Shown here: one piece after another, positions 22,605 through 34,549 of the stretch | Layout: each line of letters begins with the position of its first letter | Position numbering within the stretch: the stretch's first letter is position 1 | DNA from: Gerris lacustris | Taxonomy: Eukaryota > Arthropoda > Insecta > Hemiptera > Gerridae | Direction: 5' to 3' | DNA length: 64,000 bases | Assembly: GCA_951217055.1 (NCBI GenBank) | Contig: OX578279.1 | Span: 75,717,631 to 75,781,630, forward strand | Notes under the pieces: generated by a model | The model's database searches: none | What the model saw: only the letters and a program-made list of their open reading frames with translations | What the model was told of the DNA's origin: nothing | Made by a program: the position numbers and the translations under genes

Positions 22605-23342
22605 AGGGTCCGTAGGCAAAACCAAGGACCCTTATATTTTCCTGCGTGTCTGTCCGTCCGTCCTCTCGCGTGCTCTCACGGCTACACCTTTCGTCCGATC
22701 ACTTTGAAATTTGGCATGTATGTGTCTTGTACCTGCCCACATATTTTAAAAGTATAGCGACTTAAAAAAAAAAAAAAAATTTCAAAAAAATTAGCGTAAA
22801 AAAACTTAAGGGTTAAAATTTTTTTAATTTTTTTTCGACACCGTGAGGGGTATCATATGAAAGGGTACGTCGAGATGATTACAAAAATATAAAAATATAT
22901 AATTCTTTGGTTATAACTTTGAAAGGGCGAGCGTAGGCAAGTTTGAAGTGGCTTTGAAACGTGTCCCCCCCTCCCTCTATCTCACTTATGTGAAGTGCAA
23001 CAAATCTGAAAAAATTCCTGAACATTCTTCGACCAAAAGTAAAGATACCACTTTTTGGAAATTTCGAAAAAAATATTACTTTATTTTTTATTGACAAAAT
23101 ACGTTTTTTTTTAAATTATGGTCTTTTCGATGTATTTATATGGTTGTAGTCCGGTTCAGTGGTAAAAAAATACTTTATCATAGTGTGTTTTGAGAATATC
23201 AGACCCTTAGAATGGTTCAAACTTAGCTTTTTAGCATTTTAAATAAACACTGTTTATACACTTTACAGTTAAACACTATATAGTGTGGCCTACGGACCCT
23301 CGCTGGGTCAACTAGACTAGCACACACTTGACCTGTTTATTA
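22605..23342 (+). mobile_element. Family G element, near full length
   Basis: AGGGTCCGTAGGC at 22605 is inverted as GCCTACGGACCCT at 23288-23300. Similarity to the copy at 30054-30775 continues about 40 bp further, to TTGACCTGTTTAT, so the true right end lies near 23342. It contains a GTCTGTCCGTCCGTC tract and CTTTCGTCCGATCACTTTGAA. A 72-codon minus-strand frame (23097-22879) has a counterpart at 30323-30514, but this reflects repeat homology and is not evidence of a gene. Confidence 0.75.
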
Positions 23343-23560
23343 ATCTGTAAATTTAATGTAAATATGATGTAAACAAATTTTAGTATTCATGGACATATGC
23401 ATTACTTTACATCTAAAAAATAAGAAAAAAAAACATTTTATGTTCGTAAGTTGGAATACTGAAGTGCGGGAAAGTATAAATGCAGGAATCTGCTGTTTTG
23501 CGTATTATTTTGAGTGCAAGAACAACCACTTTGTCGAGCAACTGCAGGAAATAGTTATTT
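23343..23560 (+). mobile_element. Family I element, right part
   Basis: GTTCGTAAGTTGGAATACTG, GTGCGGGAAAGTATAAATGC and GAATCTGCTGTTTTGCGTA match 10330-10440. It continues the copy interrupted by family G. Confidence 0.65.
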
Positions 23561-23755
23561 ATGTATCTAGGCAGCAAAATTTAATTTTACTGACGAGGGA
23601 TGAAGTTAGCCTCCGAGCAGGAGGCGAAGAAAATAAACTGCTGAGGTAGGTAATTTACCTAATTGACTGCCAAGGCAGGCAATGAATACACGAGACAGAA
23701 ATGTTTCCTTTCCTGCCTTGTTGCATACAATATTTTATCTATTTACAAATAAAAA
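23561..23755. mobile_element. Family J element
   Basis: Begins TATGTATCTAGGCAGCAAAAT and ends CCTTGTTGCATACAATATTTT, with a palindromic centre (GCCTCCGAGCAGGAGGC) and CTGCCAAGGCAGGCAA. It contains an 86-codon frame starting at 23389 that spans three repeat families and is not a gene. Confidence 0.6.
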
Positions 23756-23796
23756 AATGGAAGCTTAGGTAAACATAATAATACATTAAATAATTA

Positions 23797-24195
23797 CAAG
23801 ATAAAAAGAACTTTTTATATACTACATTTTAAAATTATTTCTTTGTTTACTTTTCCTGTTTCGCTGTCATTCAATGTTTATCTCTTAATAAAAAATCACA
23901 AATTTAAAACCCGTCAAAATGAAGATTGTAAATATGGGACATGTCAATACAAATAAAATAACTTGCGGATTTTTTTCGAACTAACTTTCCATACAGCAAA
24001 ATTTTCTGAAAACAAATTAAATTCTGCTGAAAGATGGCTAAAAGTATTAAAATAATGCATTGTCAGCGTGTTCTGAGCTATGCTAAAAGTTTCAAATGTC
24101 TAGCTATTCGGAAAGTTAGGTTAAAAATCGATTGCAAGATTTGTACTGGACAAAAAAACAAACAAGAAAGCAAGCTAATAAAAACGTAGTAAAAT
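23797..24195 (-). mobile_element. Family A (HINE-like) copy 3, internally deleted
   Basis: Both termini are present. About 200 bp between the 3' motif and the TTTCCTGTTTCGCTGTCATTC segment is missing, giving about 400 bp. Confidence 0.78.
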
Positions 24196-25090
24196 ATAAC
24201 GTTCTTTGGAATAAAACTAAATTAAAATAAATCTAAACACTACAAAAACAAATGTTATGGCAAGCACTGTACTTTTCCTACCTAAAGTATTGCCCTGACT
24301 AGTTCAATTACTTTCCTGCCTGTTTTTAATATTTTGCAATGAACTAGTACTTTCCAGCTAAAAATCAGTTTAGTAATGCTTAATTTGGCTACCGTGAGTA
24401 GATAAAGTTAATTATTCTAGTCTTTTACAAAAGTACGCGAGGAAGCTATGTGCCACACCAATTGACAGTCTATTTTAATAATTAATAACCTTTAACACAC
24501 TATTCTAAACGCTCAAACATTTAACCATATCAACCAAAGAATTAAAGAATTAACTTCTTATTACCTGTTGAACTAATGGTTTTCTAAGTACATATTAATG
24601 TGTTATTAATTCATAAAGATGAAATATGCGACTATTAAACATGAGATTAATTGTTGTAAAACTGTACGGAATGAAGCGGAGAGTGTTAGCGCTGTTTGCA
24701 GGTGGAGCAATATGATGGAACGAGTAGGGATGACACACAAGGTCAGTACAGTCACAAGGTATTCGGGTCACCGCTTGACAGCTACGATTTCACCTTGATG
24801 CATCGATTCACTTTAGTTCTTTTTTATATTGCGGTTTAACAGCTGTTGAAAAGTAGTTTTCAGATGAAATTCTTAATACAGCATTTCAATGAAGATATTT
24901 TCACTTTAAGATAATTTATAACGCTAATGCAATTTCTCTTAGATGTAGAGTATATCCACAGTTCGAGTTGCCTATAGGTGTAAATGACAAAATATTTCAT
25001 TTTTCGAGAAAAAGTTACTCTTTATAATAATTTTTGCTTGTTATGAAATGAAAAATTAAAATAATAAAAATTTCTTATTATGTAAACTGC
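24196..25090. other. Mostly unassigned DNA with a short family C end
   Basis: GCGAGGAAGCTATGTGCCACAC at 24436-24457 is the non-hairpin end of family C. The stretch 24655-24830 (GAATGAAGCGGAGAGTGTTAG, ATTCGGGTCACCGCTTGACAG) is less AT-rich and matches no repeat in the window; it could be regulatory but shows no frame. Confidence 0.35.
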
Positions 25091-25091
25091 A

Positions 25092-25462
25092 CCTTACTAC
25101 TACGTTTTTATTAGCTTGCTTTCTTGTTTGTTTGTTTGTTTGTCCAGTGCAAATCTTGCAATCGATTTTTAACTAACTTCCCGAGTAGCTAGACATTTGA
25201 AACTTTTAGAATAGCTCAGAACACGATGACAATGCATTATTTTAATACTTTTAGCCATCTTTCAGCAGAATTTTATTCGTTTTCAGCAAATTTTGCTGTA
25301 TGCAAAGTTAGTTCGGAAAAAATCCGCAAGTTATTTTATTTGTTTTGACATATCCCATATTACGATCTTCATTTTGACGTGTTTCAAGTTTATGATTTAT
25401 GACAGAAAATTTAAAAACGTAGTATATAAAAATTTATTTTTACTTGTAATTTTATTTATTAT
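25092..25462 (+). mobile_element. Family A (HINE-like) copy 4, internally deleted
   Basis: Starts TACTACTACGTTTTTATTAG with a GTTT microsatellite. It loses the interior after the TTTGACGTGTTTCAAGTTTATG segment and ends with AAAACGTAGTATATAAAAA. The 3' hairpin is degenerate. About 370 bp. Confidence 0.75.
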
Positions 25463-25554
25463 CTTATCTTTATAAAAATTGTTTATTTAATATCCTAAGG
25501 TAATTTATGTCATAAAAAAGTGAAAAATTGAGAAATTTATGTCATACAGTCAGT

Positions 25555-25858
25555 GCTCGCCCTATCAAAGTGATAACCAAAGAATTATATATTTTTGTAA
25601 TCAGCTCGACGTACCCTTTCATATGATAACCCTCACGGTGTCGAAAAAAATTTAACCCTTTAGTTTTTTTACTCTAATTGTTTTGATTTTTTTTCTTTTA
25701 AGTCGCTATATTTTTAAAATATGTAGGTAGGTACAAGACACATACATGCCAAATTTCAAAGTGATCGGACGAAAGGTGTAGCCGTGAGAGCAGGCGACCG
25801 GACGGACACACACACAGGAAAATATAAGGGTCCTTGGTTGTCCTGCGGACCCTAAAAA
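25555..25858 (-). mobile_element. Family G element, left half
   Basis: Inverted copy from TCAGCTCGACGTACCCTTTC to the terminus GGGTCCTTGGTTG...GCGGACCCTAAAAA. The distal half is missing. Confidence 0.7.
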
Positions 25859-26546
25859 GTACCATTTTTCTAGCCTAGATGACTTAGGGAGAAGGTTATG
25901 GTAATAAAGGGGGGGGGGGATTCTTTAAATTTTCGCTTAGGGCGGCAAAACACCTAGAAACTGCCCTGACGATAAATGGTACAATGTCTGAAGATACTCG
26001 TATACATTTGTAGATTTGTGAATGACTGGGATTTTATAATTACTCGGAGGGAAGACAGTCATTCATACTTGATGGCAGTTAAAATCTTTATGGAAATATG
26101 TACTTCAATAACATATACAGCACGCAACTATATTATCCAAAAGATTAAATTGTATGGCCTAGGCCTAGGTAACAATCAAGAGTGGTTTTGGGTTTCTAAA
26201 AAAAAATTAAAATGGAAGTTTCTTCAAAAGGTGAAAATAGAAAGTTATCTACTATTCGATTAATTTTTGGGTTAATTTAAAAAATATGATGTGAGAGTAA
26301 TCTAGTAGCCTGAAGTCATCATTTAGAAAATATAATATTAAATTAATTATTTGATTACTTTCACCCTAGATTTTGACACTATTAAATCATTTAGGTAATT
26401 ATTACTATGAAATGTTTAATATAGCGTTTTCATAATTTCATAATTTATTACCTATATTTTCTTAAAAGTTGGACTATTATACTTTGATTAACTTTCGAAT
26501 ATTGATTTCTTTAATCATTAATTTAACACACATAAGTATAAACGAG
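25859..26546. other. No gene recognised
   Basis: A G run near 25910. A 95-codon frame at 25976-26263 has no recognisable motif and lies in AT-rich sequence; I treat it as chance. Confidence 0.35.

Positions 26547-26549
<3 letters not shown>

Positions 26550-26602
<53 letters not shown>
26550..26602. repeat. TA microsatellite
   Basis: An uninterrupted TA array of about 26 units. Confidence 0.95.
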
Positions 26603-26604
<2 letters not shown>

Positions 26605-26799
26605 TTTTCTTTAGCCATCTAGCAACTTATATTCAGAATTATACAAGGGTGTACCGTATTAAATTATTATTCATAATTTAAGTTTTATATTAAAATATTA
26701 ATTGATTTATTATTCTAATATGTTTGTTTATTGATGTAAATCTCCAAAACTACTGGAACGATTTACGATATGAATGGAACTTTTAACACGTATCTATAT

Positions 26800-28140
26800 T
26801 GTTTCGTCAGGACTGTCATTTGCGGTGGAGAGTCAGACCTGATGCCAAAGGGCATGAACAGATGTAATGGATGATAGTGAAGAGTTCCATTAGCTGTATA
26901 CATCTTATAATTGACATTTGCAACTGGATAGTTGCCACTTAACTTTAGCAGCTATACATTCATATAACGACACTGGATGAACACCGAGCGTGGGGCTCCT
27001 CGCTGGAGCCGGGACATAGGATATTACCGTCACGTATTATACATATACAACGAGCTGCGCAGTGCAAAGAGGTGGATGATTATCCCACTGTACACCACTT
27101 TTCTCTTTTATGTCATTTTCTCCTTAGTGCTAATAAAGAAGACACGCACAACGCAAATTCAGACCCACAACGCAATCTTTTGCTATCTAAAGAACTTTGT
27201 TTGGTTTCAAAAAAGGTCCATTTATTACCATATCACACATTCATACACACTATCACATCGCACAGGCATCGCGTGGCTCTATCATTGAAGCGAGCGTATA
27301 GTAATAAATATGTATTGAATAATGAGAAAATTGATAATCGTGATGAGTTGATTGTTATAGAGTATTGTAGTAGAGAGGGAGCCACCCTGCATTCTTACTA
27401 TTCCACTAACCACACATCTCCTTTTCAACTATTATAAAATGTATCACATCAATACTCAAAAACTTCTACTTGTATCAAGTACTAGGTGCAATTGAAATAT
27501 GCATGTAAAATTTCATATGCCTGCTTCAATTGTACTTTATACGATATATATGAAGTTATATTAAAATCGTTACATTAGAACGAGAGATATCGGTAAAAAC
27601 GTTGTTTTCCCTATTTTAAACTTTTAGGTACTCGTAAACGTTTTAACGATCTTTATTAATTCATAGCGGTGTTGGTTTTACTAAAAAAAAATTATTTACA
27701 AAATATTATGTTCTTCAATAACTAGGCATCGCGTGGCTCTATCATTGAAGCGAGCGTATTGCAATGAAATACTAAATATTGAAATTTATTAATCATGATG
27801 AATGTCAAAGTTGAAGATAAGTGGAAGAGGGCAGTGTGGGGTAGAGTGGGGGTACTCGGTACAAAGCTTTACTTCCTAAACAAACCTATACACTACAAGA
27901 CTATAAGAATCTTAACCACCCACAGTAGAACTATTATTATAAATGTATCACTTTACTACTCAAAAACCTCTGCTTGTATCAAGTTGAATTTTTATCAAGT
28001 GGAACATGTATACAAAATTTCAACTAAATCGGTCAACTTTTACTCATTTTATCGTCTCGGACAAGTGAAAGTTACACACAGACAAGATGCATATTTCGTA
28101 GAATGGAAGAAGCTCGCTTCAATTATTATTATTATTATTT
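26800..28140. mobile_element. Decayed composite repeat with a 36-bp direct repeat
   Basis: A 36-bp segment starting AGGCATCGCGTGGCTCTATC occurs identically at 27264-27299 and 27724-27759. Both copies are followed some hundreds of bases later or earlier by related text (ACTCAAAAACTTCTACTTG / ACTCAAAAACCTCTGCTTG). The part 27590-27700 is an inverted fragment of the family C variant. Frames of 103, 121 and 136 codons cross these repeats; they carry no motif I recognise and may be remnants of a retroelement. Confidence 0.45.
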
Positions 28141-28618
28141 TTTTTTTTTTTTCTATAAATATGTTTATATTATTTTCTAAGATATTCAATATACAAGCAT
28201 ATTAACACATATTAAGCATAAAAACTTAATATTTATCATACTATTTTTATCACGGAGGCTACATTGTTTTAGAGTCTGTGTTTACCTTTGAGCTTATTTC
28301 TGATTTTCTATGTCATTAAGTACTAATGGAAGCGTAGATAAAAGCAAAGACTAACATGAAATCACAGAGATTAAAGTTATCTCACCATCGAGTCAAACTA
28401 ATGCAGTATAATCCTACCTCCTACCACATGCGCGCTATTTTTGCAGTTTTGGATTTTTTGTTTTTGTTTTTGATTTATTTCTAGTCTAATAACCCCCTAA
28501 TAAATAATAAATAAACAACTTCAAGTATCCGTATTAGCAAGAAACTGCGTAGAAATACAGTAAAAATACTAAAAACTAGGTGGATCGTAATAATTCAGAC
28601 GCTGTCATTAATAATTTT

Positions 28619-29231
28619 ATTACTACGTTTTTATTAGCTTGCTTTCTTGTTTGTTTGTCCGGTACAAATCTGGCAATCGATTTCTAACTAACTTCCCGAA
28701 TAGCTAGACATTTGAAACTTTTAGCATAGCTCAAAACACGATGACAATGCATTATTTTAATACTTTTAGCCATCTTTCAGCAGAATTTAATTGGTTTTTA
28801 GCAAATTTTGCTCTATGGAAAGTTAGTTCGGAAAAAATCCGCTATTTATTTTATTTGTTTTGCCATGTCCCATATTTACGCAATCTTCATTTTGACGGGT
28901 CTCAAATTTGTGATAGATAAACATTGAATGACAGCAAAACAGGAAATATCGATTATGTTATTTATCGATTATATTATTTCAAATATATCGATGGCACGGT
29001 TTAGATTTGGTGTTGGGGAGATCCGTTGTACAAAGATTTGTCCTTTTATAGGTTAAAGATCAGCTCTCTAGATGGTTGTCATTTATGTGAAGTAAATAAA
29101 TTCGGAACTATTTTTTTTTTTTTCACTAACATTATATATTATACAACAATAACAATTATATTATCAACATTACATACGATTCAACAGAAAATTTAAAAAC
29201 GTAGTATATATAAAGTTATTTTTATCTTGAA
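28619..29231 (+). mobile_element. Family A (HINE-like) copy 5
   Basis: Full length. Short GTTT tract, complete interior, inverted AAAACGTAGTATATA and a slightly damaged 3' hairpin (AAAGTTATTTTTATC). Confidence 0.82.
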
Positions 29232-30053
29232 ATGGTTGATATATATATTAATTTATGGTATAAAAAAGACGATATATATTTTTTTAAATACAAAATAAGT
29301 TTTTGAGGAAGTATTTAATTGTGTTTAATTAATAAATTATTTAACAAGGTGGTTTTATTATAGTTATTAAATTTAAATTTCAAGTTTTTGTGACTGTAAT
29401 ATTAATTTTAAATTTAAGATAATGTTTTTATTTTGTCCTAGACCTGTTTTTAATATGCTTTCTTATGAAATATGGTTGCAAATGCAAAGGCAATAATTAA
29501 ATATTCTTATCAAAAAGGTAAACAATCATTTACAATTTTATTGAAATTGTCATTTTAAACTGTAAAATAACAAAAAAAAAAAATAGTTTTTAAAGTTTTG
29601 AGGTCATCCTAAAAACCCTAATGCTTTAGGTAGTTCGTCCATCCGTCGCATCTTCGATCATATCCCCCGGCCTATTGCAGCTAGAGATTAGAAATTTAGT
29701 ATACAACTTAATTTTTTTTTGCCCGCAAAAACAGAAAAAAAGTTACGAACTTCACAACAAGAACTTTTTCAATCAGCGAGCAATTGCGAACTGATCGCAA
29801 CATTTTAATTTTTTTTTTTTTTTTTCAATTAAATTATTGTATAATTTTAAAGGTATTGAAATGTAGATCACACATATATATCACGTTTTCAAAATGGCAG
29901 CCATTTTACACCCGAAATTACCAAAACAAAACGCCTCAAAAAAATGCCCCCCCCCTCTCGCTACTCTATAAGGACAGGTTCTAAAAAAGAGGAAAAAATA
30001 CTACTTAAATATACATCCCTGTTGGCCAATGATATTTCCATGAGTTAATATAA
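29232..30053. other. No gene recognised
   Basis: AT-rich sequence. CCCTAATGCTTTAGGTAGTTC, then GTCCATCCGTCGCATC near 29640, looks like the edge of another repeat of the GTCCGTC type. AAAATGGCAGCCATTTTAC at 29891-29909 is a short palindrome that recurs as AAAATGACAGCCATTTTAC near 30900. Confidence 0.35.
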
Positions 30054-30775
30054 ATAAACAGGTCAAGTGTGTGCTAGTCAGCACACAGCGAGGGTCTGTA
30101 GCCAACAATTTAAGCAGTTCGTATTGATGTAGGTTTCTAAAATGCTAAAAAGCCTACTTCTAACTATCCTTTGGGTCTGATATTCTCAAAACACATAAAC
30201 AAACTTCTGATAAAGTATTTTTTGCTAATGAACCGGACTAGAACATAAAAGTACATCCAATAGAGCATAATTGTAAAAAAAAAAAAAATTATGTTGTCAA
30301 TAAAAACAAAAATAATTATTTTTTGAAATTTCCAAAAAGTGGTATCTTTACTTTTGGTCGAAGAATATTCAGGATTTTTTTCAGAATTTTGCTTTACATA
30401 AGCAAGATAGAAGGGGGGGGGGGCACTTTTCACACCAACTTCAAACTCGCCTACGCTGGCCCTACCAAAGTTATTACCAAAATATTATATATCTTTGTAA
30501 TCAGCTCGACGTAACTTTTCATATGATACCCGACACGATCTCCTAAAAAAACAATTATTTTTTAACCTTTAAGTTTTTTTAACCTTATTTTTTTGCAAAA
30601 TATTTTTTTTAAGTCGCAATATTTTTAAATTGAGTGGGTAGAAACTATACACATATATGCCAAATTTCAAAGGGATCGGACGAAAGGTGTCACCGTGAGA
30701 GCAGGCGACGGACGGACGGAATGACACACGCAGGAAAATATAAGGGTCCTTGGTTTTGCCTACAGACCCTAAAAA
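30054..30775 (-). mobile_element. Family G element, near full length
   Basis: Inverted relative to 22605-23342: ATAAACAGGTCAAGTGTGTGC at the left, AGGGTCCTTGGTTTTGCCTA and CAGACCCT at the right. A G run at 30414-30423 interrupts it. Confidence 0.75.
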
Positions 30776-31998
30776 GTCAAATTTTAGAAATTTTAAGGGG
30801 CCGTAACTATGTGACCCAATTTTATTTTTAAATTTTTGAGTAGAGTATCATTTTAAAGGTATTAAAATGTAGATCATAATATATATATATTTCGTTGTCA
30901 AAATGACAGCCATTTTACTCCCAAAAGGACCAAATAAGTGCTTACCTAAGATGCTAAAGGATAATATAATATGTACATAATGTACACCTTCCTCCAAGTA
31001 TAACTTTTTAAACATATTTTGGTAAAAAAAAGTAGTGTAGGAAATATGAATTTTTAGGACCGAATAAACCATGTTAGTAGCTTGCTGGCAAGTTCTTTAA
31101 GTGGACTTTTATTTCTGCTGTTCCCTGTAGTTTTATTCCTCATTATCTTGGAAACTATACTTTTCAAGATACATCATCATCATGTATTGATTCAATGGGC
31201 GTAACAAGACAGACAAAATTAGCACTTAATGAAGATGCGGCTATCACTGCCTTCTTTAGAGCTCAAATTAATTCTATTTTATAATTAAAAATAAAAATTA
31301 CATTAATTAAATTTGATGATCTAATTTAGTTTGTAATTTCAAAGCTAATATCCTGCTAATTTATTTTAAATTGAGAAAATCAACCTTATTTGAAGTTAAA
31401 TTTTCTAATTTTTTTTTAGATTATAGATCAAACGAGAAATTACACAGACTAGAATGTTAATTAAAGGAAGTCCTCACAGAGGACGAAATACAAAGTTTCT
31501 TTGCAAAATCAATGAAAGATCTTGTTAAGATTACGATCAGAGCGCTGCATTCCAAGAAAATAAGGTAAAAGCTATTATGGCCTAAACAAATCAGTAGTTA
31601 CCTTCTTCGTGTAGCATTATGTCGATAAATCCGGTTCACAAAGTCTTTATTAGGACGATCAACAGACTGGAATGGAAATAACTACTGTGTATGGAGTTAA
31701 ATAATCCTAGTTGGAGGTGTGGTTAAAATGCTCAAGACAAGAATGTACATTTGTCGGTAAGCCAGAGTTCTTCACAGGCTACGCCTGATGGTTAGACATA
31801 TGAAATAGCGTTGAAGTAGCCTGAATTCTTCTCATATTTTTGTAGGAAGAATAATTAAACAAGGTATACGGTTAAAGGATATTCAATGGCAGCCCTTCCA
31901 TAGATTTGAAGAACCTTAACAGGCTTACCAGTGAACATAAAAGCACCAGAAATCCAAAGTGATACATGCAGGGTGGTCAAAAAAGAATATACCAATAG
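30776..31998. other. Unassigned DNA
   Basis: AAAATGACAGCCATTTTAC near 30900 repeats a palindrome seen at 29891. The minus strand at 32154-31855 has a 99-codon frame whose second half is hydrophobic, but its start lies in the TIR element at 32002, so it is probably chance or a pseudogene scrap. Confidence 0.35.
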
Positions 31999-32001
31999 CT
32001 G

Positions 32002-32465
32002 GGCCATACACTGGCGCTCTTTCATTTCGAAAATCGAGGCGTTTTTCTGAATCATTTCTAAAAGCTCGTGCGTTAGTGGACTGTAGCTCACGCCATGAAA
32101 ATACGGGAAATGATTTGACAAACAATTCTCGAAAAATATCCTTCTGATTATCATCTGCGTTAGTGGGCGTTAATACACGAGAGGAAAACGGGGGGCATTC
32201 GCCCCACGCCACGTGTTGGATCGCTCCACACTATAGTAGTTGGGTCTTGCTCGCGCCGGCGCCGCAAATGACACGATAAATTAAGGTTTTCTTACATACA
32301 CCGACGTTTTTTCCTTTCAAATGATAACGCGTCGCGCAATCACTTGAGAAATCCCTTCGTCGAAAAATCCGACCCTATTTTCCTTTGCCATTCTTTCCTC
32401 TCACGTATCCTCTCCCGTTTGCACATGCCACGATCTTTGAAATGAAAGAGCGTCCGTGTATGGCC
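32002..32465. mobile_element. GC-rich TIR element, superfamily open
   Basis: Terminal repeats of about 31 bp beginning GGCCATACACTGGCGCTCTT (left) and, inverted, GGCCATACACGGACGCTCTT (right), both followed by TCATTTC. The interior is much richer in GC and CpG than its surroundings (GCGCCGGCGCCGC at 32252). The flanks show no clean duplication. A 95-codon minus-strand frame (32212-31925) runs out of the element and is unlikely to be real. Confidence 0.75.
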
Positions 32466-33029
32466 AGCAAATGTCAAAATTAATTTATTCAAAACCTGTT
32501 TATCGTACAGACCTCAAATGCGATAAATACTACTATTGTACAAAGCTGAAACTATTATAAACGTGTATGACCTCTATAACTGTATCCCCTATACCCTTCG
32601 AGTAGGTGCAAACCTGAAAACGATTCTTATCACCCTGTGCAATACACATGTTCATAAAAATAATGAATTTAACAGTAAACCGCAAATTATTACAGGATAT
32701 CACTATCACAGATACAGGAATACCACATATTGTAATACGATCAACAAAGAGAATATTTAAACAAAGAACTGGGAGGAAATTGACAAAGCAGAATCTCTGC
32801 AGATTTACAATTAAGTGGCTATTATAAACAAAAAAAAAATTCTACATGGAGTTAAAATGAGAAAAATTGTCAGCGATATAAATGATGGCAGCGTATATTT
32901 TATTTAGATACTTACTTAATTAATGGTGGGTGACAAGATCTCTCCAATCCTTTGTCCAAGCTCTACGTCTAGTCCAGTAAAATTAGTAAAAAAGGGTGTT
33001 TCTTCTGAATGATTTTAAGCCAAATTTTG
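32466..33029. other. No gene or shared repeat recognised
   Basis: AT-rich sequence. A 74-codon frame at 32536-32760 has no recognisable feature. Confidence 0.35.
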
Positions 33030-33532
33030 TTTGTCCTTCTTTAATTGTTTTCCCCGTTATTTTTAATCTATCAAAATTGTTTTGATTTTCTTACATGAAA
33101 TAAAGTATCAATTTAGTAAAAGTGAAAGAGCGCAGACAGTTCAAATTAATCTAGGACTATCTGCGGGCTACTTTCGACAAACCATCCAAATTTCATTAAA
33201 ATCTTATGAGTACTTTTGAAGATATAGGTGAATATGAATATATGTTTGTGCACTTGCTGAAGAGAAACAAATAGTCGCAGAAGGTTAAAACCTCTATGGG
33301 ACTAGCAATGAGCTTATTATGACCTACAATACAAATTTCATTAAAATCGGACGTTTTTAAGATATGTTGGTTCGCAAAACTTGATTGACAGACAGACACG
33401 GAACCAAAAATGTTCCCTGTCTGAAACAGATTTCTGTCTTGGAAATTTTGAAATGGAGACATAATATATTTTCGTTCTTTAGAACGATCACATAGCTTCC
33501 GTTACCTTCGGTAAGCTCGGAAGCAATACATT
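33030..33532 (+). mobile_element. Family C element
   Basis: TCAATTTAGTAAAAGTGAAAG, CCAAATTTCATTAAAATCTTA, GACAGACAGACACGGAACC and a well-kept terminal hairpin (GCTTCCGTTACCTTCGGTAA, then CGGAAGC, 33497-33526). The far end with GCGAGGAAGC is missing. Confidence 0.75.
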
Positions 33533-33748
33533 AAGAAGAATAAGAATAAGAACAATTTATTTAAAAATAAAATAATATAAAGTTGTGACCCTTTGTCAGC
33601 ATGGTTCGACGTCTTCTAAAAAAGAAGTAGCATTTAGCAAATCCCATCTCATTCTTGGTTTAACGTCCTTGTTCATTCCTTACTCTGCGTGTCACAATAA
33701 TTAATTTTAAAATTGTATTAACAGGTATTTATCTTCATATCAGGTTTA

Positions 33749-34546
33749 AGGCGGAAATACACGTGCTAGTTATTCGCACAAAATCATACGAGTAGCTCGT
33801 AGAGAAATAGCATGCGAGTAAAAAGCATGCGAGTAAATCGCACGAGGTTTGATTTTTGTCTTGCCAGTGGCACAAGTCGAGGGGAGGGGGAACTGATAAG
33901 GCACGTGTAAACAGGCCTGCCAGCGCAAGGTTGCTAGTAGCTAGCACGAGTCTCCCTCAGCCCTTCAGTCTTCAGTTGCGTTCCTTTCTTTCGCGGGTAT
34001 CTGACAACAACTCATCAACTTTCTCCGGAAGCATTCGCAATTGATTCCTAAACCTAAAACCATTAACGTCCCTGAACCACATTTCATTTAGTAGGCACTG
34101 ACTCGCTCCATGTACCTAATTCCCTTCTATGTAGCTATCCAATCTTTACCCACACTCTTCGTGTCTTTTTATTATTTTTCAAATGTTTTAAAACACAGTT
34201 CTTTGCAAGTAACAGAACAATCTGGTTAATTTCATTCCGCACCGATACATTCATAAGGTATATTGAAACAATTAATAAAACTATCAAAATTAATTAAATC
34301 AAATACAATTATTTCATAATTTATTCCGGCTAAAAGAAGGCAAGAAAGATTGCCTGTTTTAAAACTAGAACTGTGACTGGAATGTGTATTGTCATGTGCT
34401 AGTAGCTCGCACAAGACCGATCATCCGGATGATACTAGCATGCTGTTTCACTGGCAAATGTACACAGCGTCTGCAGCATGCCAGCTACTGACTTGCTAGT
34501 AACTCGCCACTGGTATGCTTTTTTACTAGCATGTGTATTTCCGCCT
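33749..34546. mobile_element. PIF/Harbinger-like MITE with TTA duplication
   Basis: Terminal repeats AGGCGGAAATACACGTGCTA and (inverted) AGGCGGAAATACACATGCTA, 22 bp with one mismatch, flanked by TTA at 33746-33748 and 34547-34549. A 3-bp TTA duplication is the PIF/Harbinger pattern. Subterminal regions repeat GCATGCGAGTAA and GCTAGTAGCTCGCAC motifs. There is no transposase in 798 bp. Confidence 0.82.
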
Positions 34547-34549
34547 TTA

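Noticed and set aside
26977..28205. Frames of 103, 121 and 136 codons as genes
   Set aside because: They cross repeat segments, overlap in different frames, and contain no motif or splice pattern I recognise.
22879..30514. Similar peptide frames at 22879-23097 (-) and 30323-30514 (+), both with FPKSGIFTFGRR
   Set aside because: Both lie at the same place in family G copies. Similarity follows from DNA homology, and neither is part of a longer frame, so there is no sign of coding selection.
31855..32212. Minus-strand frames of 95 and 99 codons with a hydrophobic end
   Set aside because: They overlap each other in different frames and start inside the TIR element at 32002; no family resemblance could be supported.
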